Source: an uncultured bacterium
Lineage (GTDB): Bacteria > Verrucomicrobiota > Kiritimatiellia > RFP12 > UBA1067
NCBI GenBank assembly: GCA_902761035.1
Contig: CACWIW010000005.1
Coordinates: 1 to 64,000 of the forward strand
Direction: 5' to 3'
Length of the DNA stretch: 64,000 bases
The position numbers and the translations under genes were made by a program. Under the pieces are notes generated by a model that saw only the letters and a program-made list of their open reading frames with translations, ran no database searches and had not been told where the DNA came from. Positions 36,939 through 45,514 of the stretch are shown one piece after another (position 1 is the stretch's first letter; each line of letters starts with the position of its first letter).

Positions 36939-39563
36939 ATGGCAGAAGACGACGATCCAACAAAAAAGCACTCGATAGGTAGTGACATCACCGTGGAGCC
37001 CAAGCCGACATCCCATGGCGGCAGGCGCTTTGCGGCTGGCGACCTTATCCTAGGACGGTACAAAGTGGAATCCGAACTGGGGCAGGGAGGCATGGGCGTA
37101 GTCTACAAGTGCCTTGACAAAGTCGGCGGCGTCAAGGTCGCTGTCAAGGGGTTGCCGCCCGACGTCGCACACAACGAAGGCGAGATGGAGGAAATCCGGG
37201 CGAACTTCCAGCTTGTCTGCGACCTGCGCCATGAGAACATTGCGGGCGTCCGAACCTTGGAGAAGGACGCCTCAGGCGACTACTATCTTGTGATGGACCT
37301 TGCCCACGGCGAAGACCTCGGATCGTGGATGCGCAAGAACAAGGATGCCGACCTTAAGGCGAGGCTGTCAATCATCCGGCAGATAGCCTCCGCGCTCGAC
37401 TATGCGCACAGGCGCAAGGTGATGCACCGCGACATCAAGCCGGGCAACATCATGGTTTCGCCCTCTGGACGTGTGCTGCTTCTCGACTTCGGCCTTGCCG
37501 CGCAGATCAGCACGAGCCTGAGCCGCACGAGCCGCATGGTTGTTTCGCAGAGCGGTACGCCCGCATACAAGTCCCCCGAGCAGTGGCGCGGCAATCCGCA
37601 GGGCGCCGCTGCGGACCAATACGCACTTGCCGTGGTGGCCTATCGGCTTCTTTCCGGAAGGCTACCGTTTGACGGAGATAACGTCCTGATCCTGTGCCGG
37701 GCAGTGCTGGAGGAGCGCCCGCCCGCGATAAAGTACCTTCCCTCGCACATCAACAAGGCGCTCGCCAAGGCGCTCTCGAAAGACCCGCACGACCGCTTCC
37801 CGAACTGTACGGCGTTTGCCGACGCCCTGGAGGGCAAAAACGCGGCGGGTGGTTTCTGGAGAACGGCCCTTGTCGTCCTGTTGGCCGTAGGCGCCATATT
37901 TGCGGCTTGCGATATGTGGTTGCATTTCGTGAAGGAAGCACCGCCGCCTGTTGACAATGAATACGTGCAGATGACAAATGCCCTTACCGTTGCGGTTTAC
38001 AGGCGTAACCATGCGTATGAGGCTGTAGGGCCGTACATGGAATCTCCAAGAGGATTTGTCGCTAAGCTGGATTCCATCAAGAAGATCTGGAACGGGCGAA
38101 CAGACGCTGACGGGAAAATGTCGAAGCATAGGGTGAAGGACGTCCTGGCGGTTGTGTCAAATGAAGTGGCTGTATTGGAAGATGCAGTTGCGTGGATGTC
38201 CCAGAATAAAGGGAAGCGTGATGTTGCCGTCAAAAAGGAAGGTGAGCTTGGAAATTTTTACACGAAAGTGAAGGAAATGAATCCCGGTTTGTTCCGCCCC
38301 ACGGAGTTGGAGGATTTTGATAAGCGGATTAAGGATGCATCGATATCGATAAACGATGGGGCTTTTGACAAGGCCGTAGAAACGATTGACGAGGCGAGGC
38401 AAATCTTAGACGACATTCTCAAAGCAGCAAAGACGAAGGCCGACGAGGCTTGTTCTGTCGCCCTAAAAGAGCGGGACAAGGCCAAAGCCGCAGGAGTCGA
38501 GATTCATAACGATGACTATACGGCAGCTTGTCGCAGGATGGAAGAAGCAGAGGATTTGTATAAGAGAGAGAATTATGAGCAAGCTGAGCTCAAGTTTGTC
38601 CAAGCGGCGAAGCAGTATTCTGCGATTTGTCCTCAGGGAAAGTATGGAGGCAATAAAATCACAGGAAAAAACAATGTAACCTCTGATGGAGACAAGTCTA
38701 CCACCAGTGTCGGACAGAAGCCCACCTCCGACGGCAGGTCCTCTGCTAGGAACAAAGAGACATCCATTGGCAACGGCAAACCCACTCCCAGTGTTAAGGC
38801 GGCCACCGACGGTGATCAGACGGCCGCTGGCAGAGGCCAGTCAACCGTCGGTGGCCCGGCGCCGCAGCCCACCATTGAACAGAAAAAGGCGGATCAGGCT
38901 CGCTTGGAAGCTGTAGAAGCACAGAAGAAGGCCATAAACGCAGGAGTCAAAGATCAAGACGGAGACTACCGAGCTGCTTGCTCTAGGATGGAAGAAGCAG
39001 AAGACTTTTATAAGAAGGGAGATTATAAGCAAGCGGAGACTAAATTCTATATGGCTGTGGAACAGTTCTCAAAATCATATAGACAAGTACCTACCAAAGG
39101 TGCTACAGCAACTAACGACACTGCTGCTGCCGCTGACCAGACGTTGCATGTGATACCGCCACCGCAGCCGCCTATCAAACAGAAACCATCCATTCAGCCG
39201 CCTATCAAACAGGAACCATCCATTCAGCAGCCCGTCAAACAGAAACCATCCATTCAGCAGCCCACCATGCAGAAAACTGCCATCCAGCCGCCTGCCATGC
39301 AGAAAACTGCCATCCAGCCGCCTGCCATGCAACAGCCCACCATTGAACATAAAAAGGCGGATCAGGCTCGCCTGGAAGCTGTAGAAGCACAGAAAAAGGC
39401 CATAAGCGCTGGAGTCAAAGATCAAAATGATGACTACCAAGCTGCGTGTTACAGAATAGAAGAAGCAGAGGCTCTTTACAAGAAGGGAAAATTCAAGCAG
39501 GCTAGTTTTAAGTTCTACCAGGCGGTAAACCAGTTCTCGGCAACTTACGAATCTAAGGAGTGA
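36939..39563 (+). CDS. Transmembrane Ser/Thr protein kinase with repeated extracytoplasmic helices
   Basis: 874 residues. A complete Hanks-type kinase domain spans about 40-300: glycine loop GQGGMGVVY (48-56), Lys70 in VAVK, HRDIKPGN (163-170), DFG (183-185) and SGTPAYKSPEQ. One membrane helix lies at about 307-328. The outer part has three related 65-residue helical units (pattern ARLEAVEAQKKA..AGVK...AAC.RMEEAE..YKKG.YKQAE.KF) joined by Ser/Thr-rich and Gln/Pro-rich linkers. TPR-like or coiled packing is likely. The catalytic residues are intact, so it should be active. It heads a cluster with LpoB-like and COG3014-like lipoproteins, which suggests it senses or controls envelope assembly. 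Confidence 0.9.
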   Translation: MAEDDDPTKKHSIGSDITVEPKPTSHGGRRFAAGDLILGRYKVESELGQGGMGVVYKCLDKVGGVKVAVKGLPPDVAHNEGEMEEIRANFQLVCDLRHENIAGVRTLEKDASGDYYLVMDLAHGEDLGSWMRKNKDADLKARLSIIRQIASALDYAHRRKVMHRDIKPGNIMVSPSGRVLLLDFGLAAQISTSLSRTSRMVVSQSGTPAYKSPEQWRGNPQGAAADQYALAVVAYRLLSGRLPFDGDNVLILCRAVLEERPPAIKYLPSHINKALAKALSKDPHDRFPNCTAFADALEGKNAAGGFWRTALVVLLAVGAIFAACDMWLHFVKEAPPPVDNEYVQMTNALTVAVYRRNHAYEAVGPYMESPRGFVAKLDSIKKIWNGRTDADGKMSKHRVKDVLAVVSNEVAVLEDAVAWMSQNKGKRDVAVKKEGELGNFYTKVKEMNPGLFRPTELEDFDKRIKDASISINDGAFDKAVETIDEARQILDDILKAAKTKADEACSVALKERDKAKAAGVEIHNDDYTAACRRMEEAEDLYKRENYEQAELKFVQAAKQYSAICPQGKYGGNKITGKNNVTSDGDKSTTSVGQKPTSDGRSSARNKETSIGNGKPTPSVKAATDGDQTAAGRGQSTVGGPAPQPTIEQKKADQARLEAVEAQKKAINAGVKDQDGDYRAACSRMEEAEDFYKKGDYKQAETKFYMAVEQFSKSYRQVPTKGATATNDTAAAADQTLHVIPPPQPPIKQKPSIQPPIKQEPSIQQPVKQKPSIQQPTMQKTAIQPPAMQKTAIQPPAMQQPTIEHKKADQARLEAVEAQKKAISAGVKDQNDDYQAACYRIEEAEALYKKGKFKQASFKFYQAVNQFSATYESKE
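39165..39332 (+). repeat. 30-bp tandem repeats in the kinase linker
   Basis: Five and a half units of 30 bp start at 39165 and code a QPP(I/A)(K/M)Q(K/E)(P/T)(S/A)I decapeptide. The flanking 65-residue units (38883 and 39353) are also near-identical in DNA over about 70 bases. Confidence 0.85.
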
Positions 39564-39568
39564 CGATT

Positions 39569-40507
39569 ATGCAGATAAAAAATCCTTTGCGTGCAGGACT
39601 TGCACTGATTGCAATTGGGCTGGCAATGTCTGGTTGCTATACGATTCCTCCCCCTCAAACGCCAACGGTAAATTGGACGCATGAACTGGCCAAGCAGGTG
39701 CCAGTCTTGGGGAACTCCATTCTGGCAGCTCCGGTCGTCACGAACTCAAAGGAGCCGATTATGCTCAAGATCGGCGGCATGTTGGACAAGACGCGCTTCA
39801 CGGTCGATACGGATCTTCTTATGAAGAAGATGCGAACACATCTCGTAAACAACGGTAGCGGGCGCATAGTCGTGTTTAACAGCGATGCGGATGTGGACGA
39901 ATTCTGCAGAGAGCGGAAGCGGAAGAAAATGCACGAGGCATTTAAGGATCAATTGAGGTATTTGGCTGGAAAAATTGTCAAGTCCGCTATGTTCAAGGGA
40001 CGCAATGTACAGATTGCCGTGATGCCGCCCGATGTGTCCGCGCATCTGAAAGGAATCAATGCGGATGGCTTCGTCGCGCTTCTGCGGGATGAGATTGTGG
40101 CGTTAAGCAGCGGGAACATCACGTTCCTGCCCAGCGACAAGGCGGGCGACGCAAACTATCTCCTACGTGGAAACTTCACGGCAGTCAGCATGACGGACGA
40201 GGTGGCTAACGGCGGAAAGGAGCCTAATGCGGACATGAATCTGCGAATCATGTTCGTGGAGCCTTCGACTGGTGAATCCTGCTTTGAGGTGAGTCTTGCT
40301 GCTAGGAAGAAACTTTTTGACCCTTCCCTTGACGCCACTCTTATCCTCTCGGGCGAATTGAATGTCATTACGAGGGAGACGCCGAGCATGACGGAAGATT
40401 ACGTTAGGATGGGCTTTAACGTAGTTGACCCGGACACTTCCATACACAAGTGGGAGGGCGCATGCGAGATTTCTGCCACGAATCTTAAATCGATTCTTTA
40501 TCAATGA
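39569..40507 (+). CDS. LpoB/CsgG-like lipoprotein (penicillin-binding-protein-activator type)
   Basis: 312 residues from the ATG at 39569, behind AAGGAG; the upstream GTG frame starts too near that site. A lipobox AMSGC places lipidation at Cys23. After a Pro-rich linker, a mixed alpha/beta domain shows LpoB-type blocks: LKIGGMLDKTRFTVDTDLL, LVNNGSGRIVVFN, a helix pair, YLLRGNFTAVS and a C-terminal W-containing strand. LpoB in enteric bacteria activates PBP1b from the outer membrane; here only the fold-level likeness is claimed. It is longer than typical LpoB (about 200). It lies five bases after the kinase, probably in one operon. Confidence 0.7.
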   Translation: MQIKNPLRAGLALIAIGLAMSGCYTIPPPQTPTVNWTHELAKQVPVLGNSILAAPVVTNSKEPIMLKIGGMLDKTRFTVDTDLLMKKMRTHLVNNGSGRIVVFNSDADVDEFCRERKRKKMHEAFKDQLRYLAGKIVKSAMFKGRNVQIAVMPPDVSAHLKGINADGFVALLRDEIVALSSGNITFLPSDKAGDANYLLRGNFTAVSMTDEVANGGKEPNADMNLRIMFVEPSTGESCFEVSLAARKKLFDPSLDATLILSGELNVITRETPSMTEDYVRMGFNVVDPDTSIHKWEGACEISATNLKSILYQ

Positions 40508-41994
40508 GAACAATTTGGAATATTGTAGGCGAGTTGACCGTAGTCCGTATCGCAACTTGCCTGCTATTCGCGTTGGTGGTGGGGTGCATCACCAATTCAG
40601 AAGTGATTGTTTCCGATGTGGAAATGGGCGAGGAGGCCAACGAGGGGGAAATGTCCGTCGCAGACCTCCTTGTCAATGGCAAGTACGCCGAAGCGGAACA
40701 GCTGGCTAAAGTCTGCATCAAGGGAGGGAGACATCCTTTCCCCTACGCGAACGAAGTAGTGAAGACAGGCGGGGGTGCCGGACTGCAGAAGCAGTATCGA
40801 AATTTCGAGCCGGCCCCCGATTCCGACATTACGATGCATCGCCTCAACCTTGCTTCCGTCCTTCTCCTTGAGGGGAAAAAGGACGAGGCGCACCGTGAAC
40901 TGCAATGCGCGCGTGAAGAATTGGAGCTGATGTTCGATCCTGATTCCCAAGCTTTGAAGTTGATGCATGGCGAGCGGGAGAAGTACTTCAAGGGAGATGG
41001 TTATGAGCGTGCTACCCTGTATGCGTTCCTTGCCTTGTCGTTCATGGAGAAGGGGGATTTCGTCAAGACGCTGAAATGCGTCCAGTGTGGCATACTGGCC
41101 GATTCTGATGCGGAGAAGTTGGACTACCGCGCCGATTACGCACTTTTGCCGTACATCGGATACATCGCAGCATGTAGGGCGGGGGACAACTGGCGGCAGG
41201 AGGCGCGGAAATACGATGCGCTTGTCAAGGAACTTACGGGTTCTGCACCTTCTGAGAGAGCATTTCCGAATGCAATCTTAGTTGCCTGGATTGGCCGTGG
41301 TGCCGACCGCACGTTGGGCGGGGAATTTGAAGAGAAGCGCTTTGTCAGGAAGGGTTCCTCCCGGGGAAGTCTTGATTCGATTGTAATCCGTGCAGACGGA
41401 AAGGAATATCTTTCGCTACCGGGGTTGGCCGACCTCAACTTTCAGGCCACGACGCGTGGAAGGCGCGTGATGGACAATGTGCTGGATAGCAAGGCGACGG
41501 CCAAACGCGGGTTGATTGCCTCTGCCAATGCCCTTTTGGCCGTTGGCGCTGGTTTCATCGAGGCGGGACTTGTCAGCGGCAGGGGCGAAGTTGCCATCGT
41601 TATGTGCTCAGTAGGCGGACTATTTGTGGGATTGGGATATCCTACGCACCTTTTCGGCATGGCCGTCAATTCGCGTGCTGACGATCGTTGCTGGCAGACT
41701 TTGCCAGGTCGGCTCGTCGTGGTGCCGCTTTCGGTTCCCCGTCAACGGGTAAGTCTTGAGGTTCTGGGCTATCGTCGGTTGGACAATGTGTCGCGCAAGG
41801 AGGTAGTAGTCGATTTCGGCAGTACGGCCAAGGACGGGATACCCGTCTGCCACATTTCGCTTCTTGCAGACCGGGGAGTGATCGAGTCGGCAGTAGAAGA
41901 TGGCCTGACGAGAAAGGCGGAGCGTATTGCCGCTCGCACGAAAGACGGCAAATTCGACAAGATTGTGGAATTGACGACGGAGGACGACAAATGA
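40504..41994 (+). CDS. COG3014-like TPR lipoprotein
   Basis: 496 residues, ATGA-coupled to the LpoB-like gene. A signal peptide with lipobox ALVVGC gives Cys28. Helical repeats (DLLVNGKYAEAEQLAK, RLNLASVLLLEGKKDEAHREL, FLALSFMEKGDFVKTL) resemble TPRs; a beta-rich C-terminal half has a hydrophobic stretch (about 335-385) that may be membrane-associated or packed inside. The architecture and the neighbourhood with an LpoB-like protein match COG3014-type lipoproteins of Gammaproteobacteria. The function is unknown; an envelope partner of the LpoB-like protein is the simplest inference. Confidence 0.7.
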   Translation: MRTIWNIVGELTVVRIATCLLFALVVGCITNSEVIVSDVEMGEEANEGEMSVADLLVNGKYAEAEQLAKVCIKGGRHPFPYANEVVKTGGGAGLQKQYRNFEPAPDSDITMHRLNLASVLLLEGKKDEAHRELQCAREELELMFDPDSQALKLMHGEREKYFKGDGYERATLYAFLALSFMEKGDFVKTLKCVQCGILADSDAEKLDYRADYALLPYIGYIAACRAGDNWRQEARKYDALVKELTGSAPSERAFPNAILVAWIGRGADRTLGGEFEEKRFVRKGSSRGSLDSIVIRADGKEYLSLPGLADLNFQATTRGRRVMDNVLDSKATAKRGLIASANALLAVGAGFIEAGLVSGRGEVAIVMCSVGGLFVGLGYPTHLFGMAVNSRADDRCWQTLPGRLVVVPLSVPRQRVSLEVLGYRRLDNVSRKEVVVDFGSTAKDGIPVCHISLLADRGVIESAVEDGLTRKAERIAARTKDGKFDKIVELTTEDDK

Positions 41995-42584
41995 GCCACA
42001 TGTCGAAGGTCCTGTTTGCCGTTGCGTTGGCGGCTTGCGCCGCAGGATGTGCCAGCAAGAGCTACGTGAAAGGGAATGTCAGGGAAGGGATTCCCCAGTA
42101 CCCGTCGGAACGGCAGGTGGCGGCCCCGAACGTGAATGCGGTCGTCTATCCAATTCCCGATGCTGGGGATTCGGAAAAGCGGAAGATGCTGGAGAGTGGG
42201 CGAAACATGCTTTTGGACGGCATGAAAGCTGCGGGATATGGGATTGTGTCGTGCAACTTTGCTGACGTGCGCTCTCGCAATGTGGGGGTCGTTGAGTTGG
42301 TGGATTGCCACAGCACGACGGAAAGGTCTTATGGCGACGTTGCCTCGCTTGTTACCGTTGTGGCGATATGTGTGCGCAAACCTGGCGTATTGGAAGATGG
42401 ACGTATCACGTGTGGCAGGGTTCGTTCGTTCCAAGGCGTGTTCCGATACGAGTTGGGGAGAAAACCTCATGATTTTAGCCTTTCCGACGACGAACGGCTG
42501 GCGGGCATCAGAGGAGCCGTTGACAACATCATGAAGATCGCCCAGTTTAAGGAAGCCGTGGAGGAGTGCAATGGCGTAAAATGA
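41991..42584 (+). CDS. Small lipoprotein of the kinase cluster (197 aa)
   Basis: 197 residues, ATGA-coupled to the COG3014-like gene. Lipobox CAAGC marks Cys20. The mature part has short beta strands alternating with helices (NVNAVVYPIPD, EKRKMLESGRNMLLDGM, VGVVELVDC, YGDVASLVTVVAICVRKP) and ends in a helix. No family is recognised. Its coupling to the genes before it suggests a subunit of the same envelope complex. Confidence 0.65.
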   Translation: MSHMSKVLFAVALAACAAGCASKSYVKGNVREGIPQYPSERQVAAPNVNAVVYPIPDAGDSEKRKMLESGRNMLLDGMKAAGYGIVSCNFADVRSRNVGVVELVDCHSTTERSYGDVASLVTVVAICVRKPGVLEDGRITCGRVRSFQGVFRYELGRKPHDFSLSDDERLAGIRGAVDNIMKIAQFKEAVEECNGVK

Positions 42585-42647
42585 ATTTGCGTAGCCGTTC
42601 CGAGTGGGATGGTACGTTAAAACAAAACCAACAAAAAGGAAAATCAA

Positions 42648-43118
42648 ATGAAGAAAGTATCGATGGCTCTTGCTATCCTGGCCTTGGCCGCAGGGTGCAA
42701 ATCCGTGTACAAGAACGATGGTGGCGATGCCGACCTTCGTCCGACAATTGTCCGGGATGTTGCATACGAGAAATATGATGTAAAGGCAACTCCGGTTGAG
42801 TCGGTGGATAATCGGGTTGGAATCTTCCCTCTCTTCTTCGGTGGCATTACGGTTGGCGGAATCGCAGGACATTTTGCTGACAACGTCGATCAGGGATTTG
42901 CCGTTCAGAAGACAACGCGCATCGCCAAGAACGGTGCATACGCCGCCGCATGTGAAGCTGCGCACTGCGATTCGCTTGTCGGTACGCGATATGTCGTCGA
43001 GTACACGAATTATTGGTTCTGGGACGAGGCCACCGTCAAAATCACGGGCTATCCGGCCAAGCTGACGGGCGTTGAGTTCCGCAAGGCGAACTTTGACTGC
43101 ACCTGCGGCAAGAAGTAG
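42648..43118 (+). CDS. Small lipoprotein at the operon end (156 aa)
   Basis: 156 residues with AAAAAGGAAAA before the ATG. A signal peptide ends in lipobox LAAGC (Cys17). The mature protein begins with an acidic linker, has a Gly-rich FFGGITVGGIAGHF segment, and a C-terminal beta domain with two Cys (FDCTCGKK). Related tiny lipoproteins in other phyla sit beside LpoB-like genes; the homology is suggested by context, not proven. A hairpin and a strong terminator follow. Confidence 0.65.
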   Translation: MKKVSMALAILALAAGCKSVYKNDGGDADLRPTIVRDVAYEKYDVKATPVESVDNRVGIFPLFFGGITVGGIAGHFADNVDQGFAVQKTTRIAKNGAYAAACEAAHCDSLVGTRYVVEYTNYWFWDEATVKITGYPAKLTGVEFRKANFDCTCGKK

Positions 43119-43125
43119 GGGAATG

Positions 43126-43146
43126 TGTGGCGGCAGTTTCGCCACA
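43126..43146 (+). other. Hairpin upstream of the operon terminator
   Basis: TGTGGCG/CGCCACA arms with a 7-base loop, eight bases after the stop codon and without a T-run. It may protect the 3' end or pause transcription ahead of the terminator at 43159. Confidence 0.45.
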
Positions 43147-43158
43147 TAATACGAAAGG

Positions 43159-43189
43159 GGTGTCGCGTTCGGTACGCGACACCTCTTTT
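43159..43189 (+). terminator. Rho-independent terminator of the kinase-lipoprotein operon
   Basis: A perfect 10-bp stem GGTGTCGCGT/ACGCGACACC with a five-base loop (TCGGT) is followed by TCTTTT. Confidence 0.85.
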
Positions 43190-43222
43190 GGTGAATTTAT
43201 AATGCCATCTTTCACTAAAAAA

Positions 43223-43231
43223 TGGTAAACT
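43223..43231 (+). promoter_or_regulatory. Extended -10 element of the membrane glycosyltransferase gene
   Basis: TGGTAAACT precedes ATG 43243 by 11 bases and includes most of the alternative ATG at 43222, favouring the later start. A second possible -10, TATAAT at 43198-43203, would give a leader of about 30 bases. Confidence 0.5.
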
Positions 43232-43242
43232 ATGCCTCGTCC

Positions 43243-44808
43243 ATGAGACGAATAGGCGATATATTGAAGATTCCAGGTCTCCCCTGGCTGCTGGCCGCAG
43301 GGGTGGCCTTGTGCGTCGCATACCTAGCCATCTGGCATGGTAGCCTGAACCAGGACGAAGGCTGGTACCTGTACTCCGCGCAGATGGTGCGCGCGGGGCG
43401 GTTGCCGTACCGCGACTTCTTCTTCACGCAGGGGCCTGCGCTGCCGTTCGTGTATTCTGTTCTGTCGGGCATCTGGGCCCCGGGTTCGTTGTTGTCTGGA
43501 CTGTTGGGCGGGCGCGTGGTGACGTTTCTGCTCGGGCTCTTCGCGACGGCGTGCGCCGTTGGGCTCGTGCGCCGTCTCGTGCCGGAGGATAGGCGCGGCA
43601 AGGCGTCGCTCATCGTTTTCGCGCTTCTCGCCTGCAATGTATACCATGTCTATTTCACGACAATCCCGAAGACGTACGCGCTTGGCAGCCTGTTCGTACT
43701 GGCGGGTTTTCTCCTGATTTCCTATCGGTCGCCGTTCGCGGTGTTCGCGGGAGGGCTGTCGCTCGCGTTCGCCACAGGCACGCGCATATCCCTGCTCCTC
43801 ATCCTGCCCGTGGTCGGGTTCACGCTGCTCTTGAAGTTCCGCGATTTCAGGTGGCGGTTCCTCTGGTTCGGACTCGGCGGCGTGCTTGGACTGTTCCTAA
43901 CGTATGGTCTTTTCGCGCTCGATCCCGTCTCGCGCGCCTCTCTCCTCGCGGCGCAGAGCTACCACGCTGCGCGTGGGGGCTTTGATCCTTTCTTTGCCAT
44001 TGGCAGCGTTTCGCGCCTCGCGCGCGGATACGCGGCGCTTGGCATGGTGCTGTTCGGCGTCTTGATGACGCGCCGTCCCGCGCCGACGGAACCTCGGCTG
44101 CCAGTAGAACAGTCGGCGATGCTGTGGATGATGGGGCTTTCGTTCGCCGCCGTGTTTCTGCTCCAGCTTTCCGCGCCGTTCCCCTACGACGACTATCAAG
44201 TGCCGCTCATGGGCCTTCTCACGGTGCTGATCGCGTCCTGGTACTGCCGACGCGGCGGCGCGGCGTGGTTCGCCGTCTTGGCGGCGTGTCTCGTCTCGTT
44301 CACCGCGCCGCAGCTGCAGGAGTGGACCACCTACGCACAGGACCGGTTCTGGAGCCAGAAGAAGGAGATGTCCGAACTCGCGAAGCTCCGCGAGATGGGC
44401 GGGATCGTCAACGCACTTGATCCGGATGGCACCGAGATTCTCACGCAGGACCTGTATCTTGCCGTTGAGACGGGCCGCACGGTGCCGCGTGGCCTGGAGA
44501 TGGGGCCGTTCTCCTACTTCCCCGAAATCTCGACAGAGAAGGCTCGCGCAACGCACGTCCTCAACCGCCAGCTCATGGAGGAGCTTCTGGATTCGGCGCC
44601 ATGCCGTCTTGCGGCGTGTTCCGGCTATATGTTCGCGATTTCCGCGCCGAAGTGCGCCGAAACCCCGTTCGAGGAGCAGAGAGACCTCCTAAGGACGTTG
44701 AAGCGGCGCTATGACTTGGTGATTTCCGAGGACAACTTCGGACAGAACGCGACCACGCTGATGTTCCTCATGCGTCGCGAAGCATCAGGGGAGAGGACTG
44801 GAGACTGA
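43243..44808 (+). CDS. GT39/ArnT-like membrane glycosyltransferase
   Basis: 521 residues from ATG 43243; ATG 43222 lies in the -10 box. An N-terminal membrane helix is followed by the acidic loop LNQDEGWYLYSAQ...RLPYRDFFFTQGP, the hallmark of dolichyl/undecaprenyl-phosphate-sugar transferases, then about ten further membrane helices. The C-terminal 130 residues form a soluble domain outside the membrane. Such enzymes move a sugar from a polyprenyl-phosphate carrier to a glycan or protein. The acceptor is unknown. The adjacent NERD gene starts after a single spacer base, so the two are co-transcribed. Confidence 0.8.
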   Translation: MRRIGDILKIPGLPWLLAAGVALCVAYLAIWHGSLNQDEGWYLYSAQMVRAGRLPYRDFFFTQGPALPFVYSVLSGIWAPGSLLSGLLGGRVVTFLLGLFATACAVGLVRRLVPEDRRGKASLIVFALLACNVYHVYFTTIPKTYALGSLFVLAGFLLISYRSPFAVFAGGLSLAFATGTRISLLLILPVVGFTLLLKFRDFRWRFLWFGLGGVLGLFLTYGLFALDPVSRASLLAAQSYHAARGGFDPFFAIGSVSRLARGYAALGMVLFGVLMTRRPAPTEPRLPVEQSAMLWMMGLSFAAVFLLQLSAPFPYDDYQVPLMGLLTVLIASWYCRRGGAAWFAVLAACLVSFTAPQLQEWTTYAQDRFWSQKKEMSELAKLREMGGIVNALDPDGTEILTQDLYLAVETGRTVPRGLEMGPFSYFPEISTEKARATHVLNRQLMEELLDSAPCRLAACSGYMFAISAPKCAETPFEEQRDLLRTLKRRYDLVISEDNFGQNATTLMFLMRREASGERTGD

Positions 44809-44809
44809 C

Positions 44810-45493
44810 ATGGCGGTTCAACATGGCATGCCCGGCGAATGGGCGAAGGTGAGGGGTACGGTGCGTTCCCTGTGGCCACTGGGGATATGCCTCGTGTGCT
44901 TTGGCGCGTTTGCGGCGGCTACGGTGCTCGGACAGCGCCTGGAGGTATTCGGCGCGCTGTTCGCGGTGTCTGCCATCGCGGTGGCGTTCTGGTGGAGGCG
45001 CGGCGTGCTGCGCGTGGAGTCCTTCTTCAAGGGCGCCCGCGGCGAGGAGGCGATGGCCGGGATGCTTGCGAGGCTGTCGGACGACTGGCACATCTACCAT
45101 GATTTCGTGGCCGGCAAGTACCACGTCGACCATGTACTGGTCGGGCCTGCCGGCGTCTTCGCCGTCGAGACGAAGAACTGGCGCGACCAGGTTGTGCTGG
45201 AGTCGGGCGAGCTGATCGCTGGAGGACACGTGCCCGACCATCCGCCAATCGCGCAAGCCACGGCGGAGGCGAAGGCCGTTGGAGCAGTACTTGTCCGCGC
45301 GGGTTGGACGGGCGAGGTCTTTCCGGTGGTGTGTTTCGCCTCTGGTACGTTCAAGGACGGCTTCACGCAGTCTGGGAAGGTACTTGTGGCGAACGCCGAG
45401 GCGTTCTTGAAGTGGCTGGTCGCACAGCCGTCAATGCACGCGCCAGGGGAGTGCGCACGCGTCGTCCAGCTGTTGGAGACGCGCGATTCGTGA
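44810..45493 (+). CDS. Membrane-anchored NERD nuclease-domain protein
   Basis: 227 residues. Two membrane helices (about 21-40 and 42-62) precede a NERD domain: GARGEEAMAGML, YHDFVAGKYHVDHVLVGPAGVFAVETKNW, with the restriction-type D...E-x-K residues in VDHVLV and ETKNW. NERD domains are predicted PD-(D/E)XK nucleases of unknown function, often membrane-tethered as here. The C-terminal part ends in a helix-rich segment (WLVAQPSM...VQLLET). One base separates it from the glycosyltransferase stop. An involvement in DNA uptake or envelope stress is speculation. Confidence 0.8.
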   Translation: MAVQHGMPGEWAKVRGTVRSLWPLGICLVCFGAFAAATVLGQRLEVFGALFAVSAIAVAFWWRRGVLRVESFFKGARGEEAMAGMLARLSDDWHIYHDFVAGKYHVDHVLVGPAGVFAVETKNWRDQVVLESGELIAGGHVPDHPPIAQATAEAKAVGAVLVRAGWTGEVFPVVCFASGTFKDGFTQSGKVLVANAEAFLKWLVAQPSMHAPGECARVVQLLETRDS

Positions 45494-45514
45494 AAAAATG
45501 AGGAAGAAGGTCTT

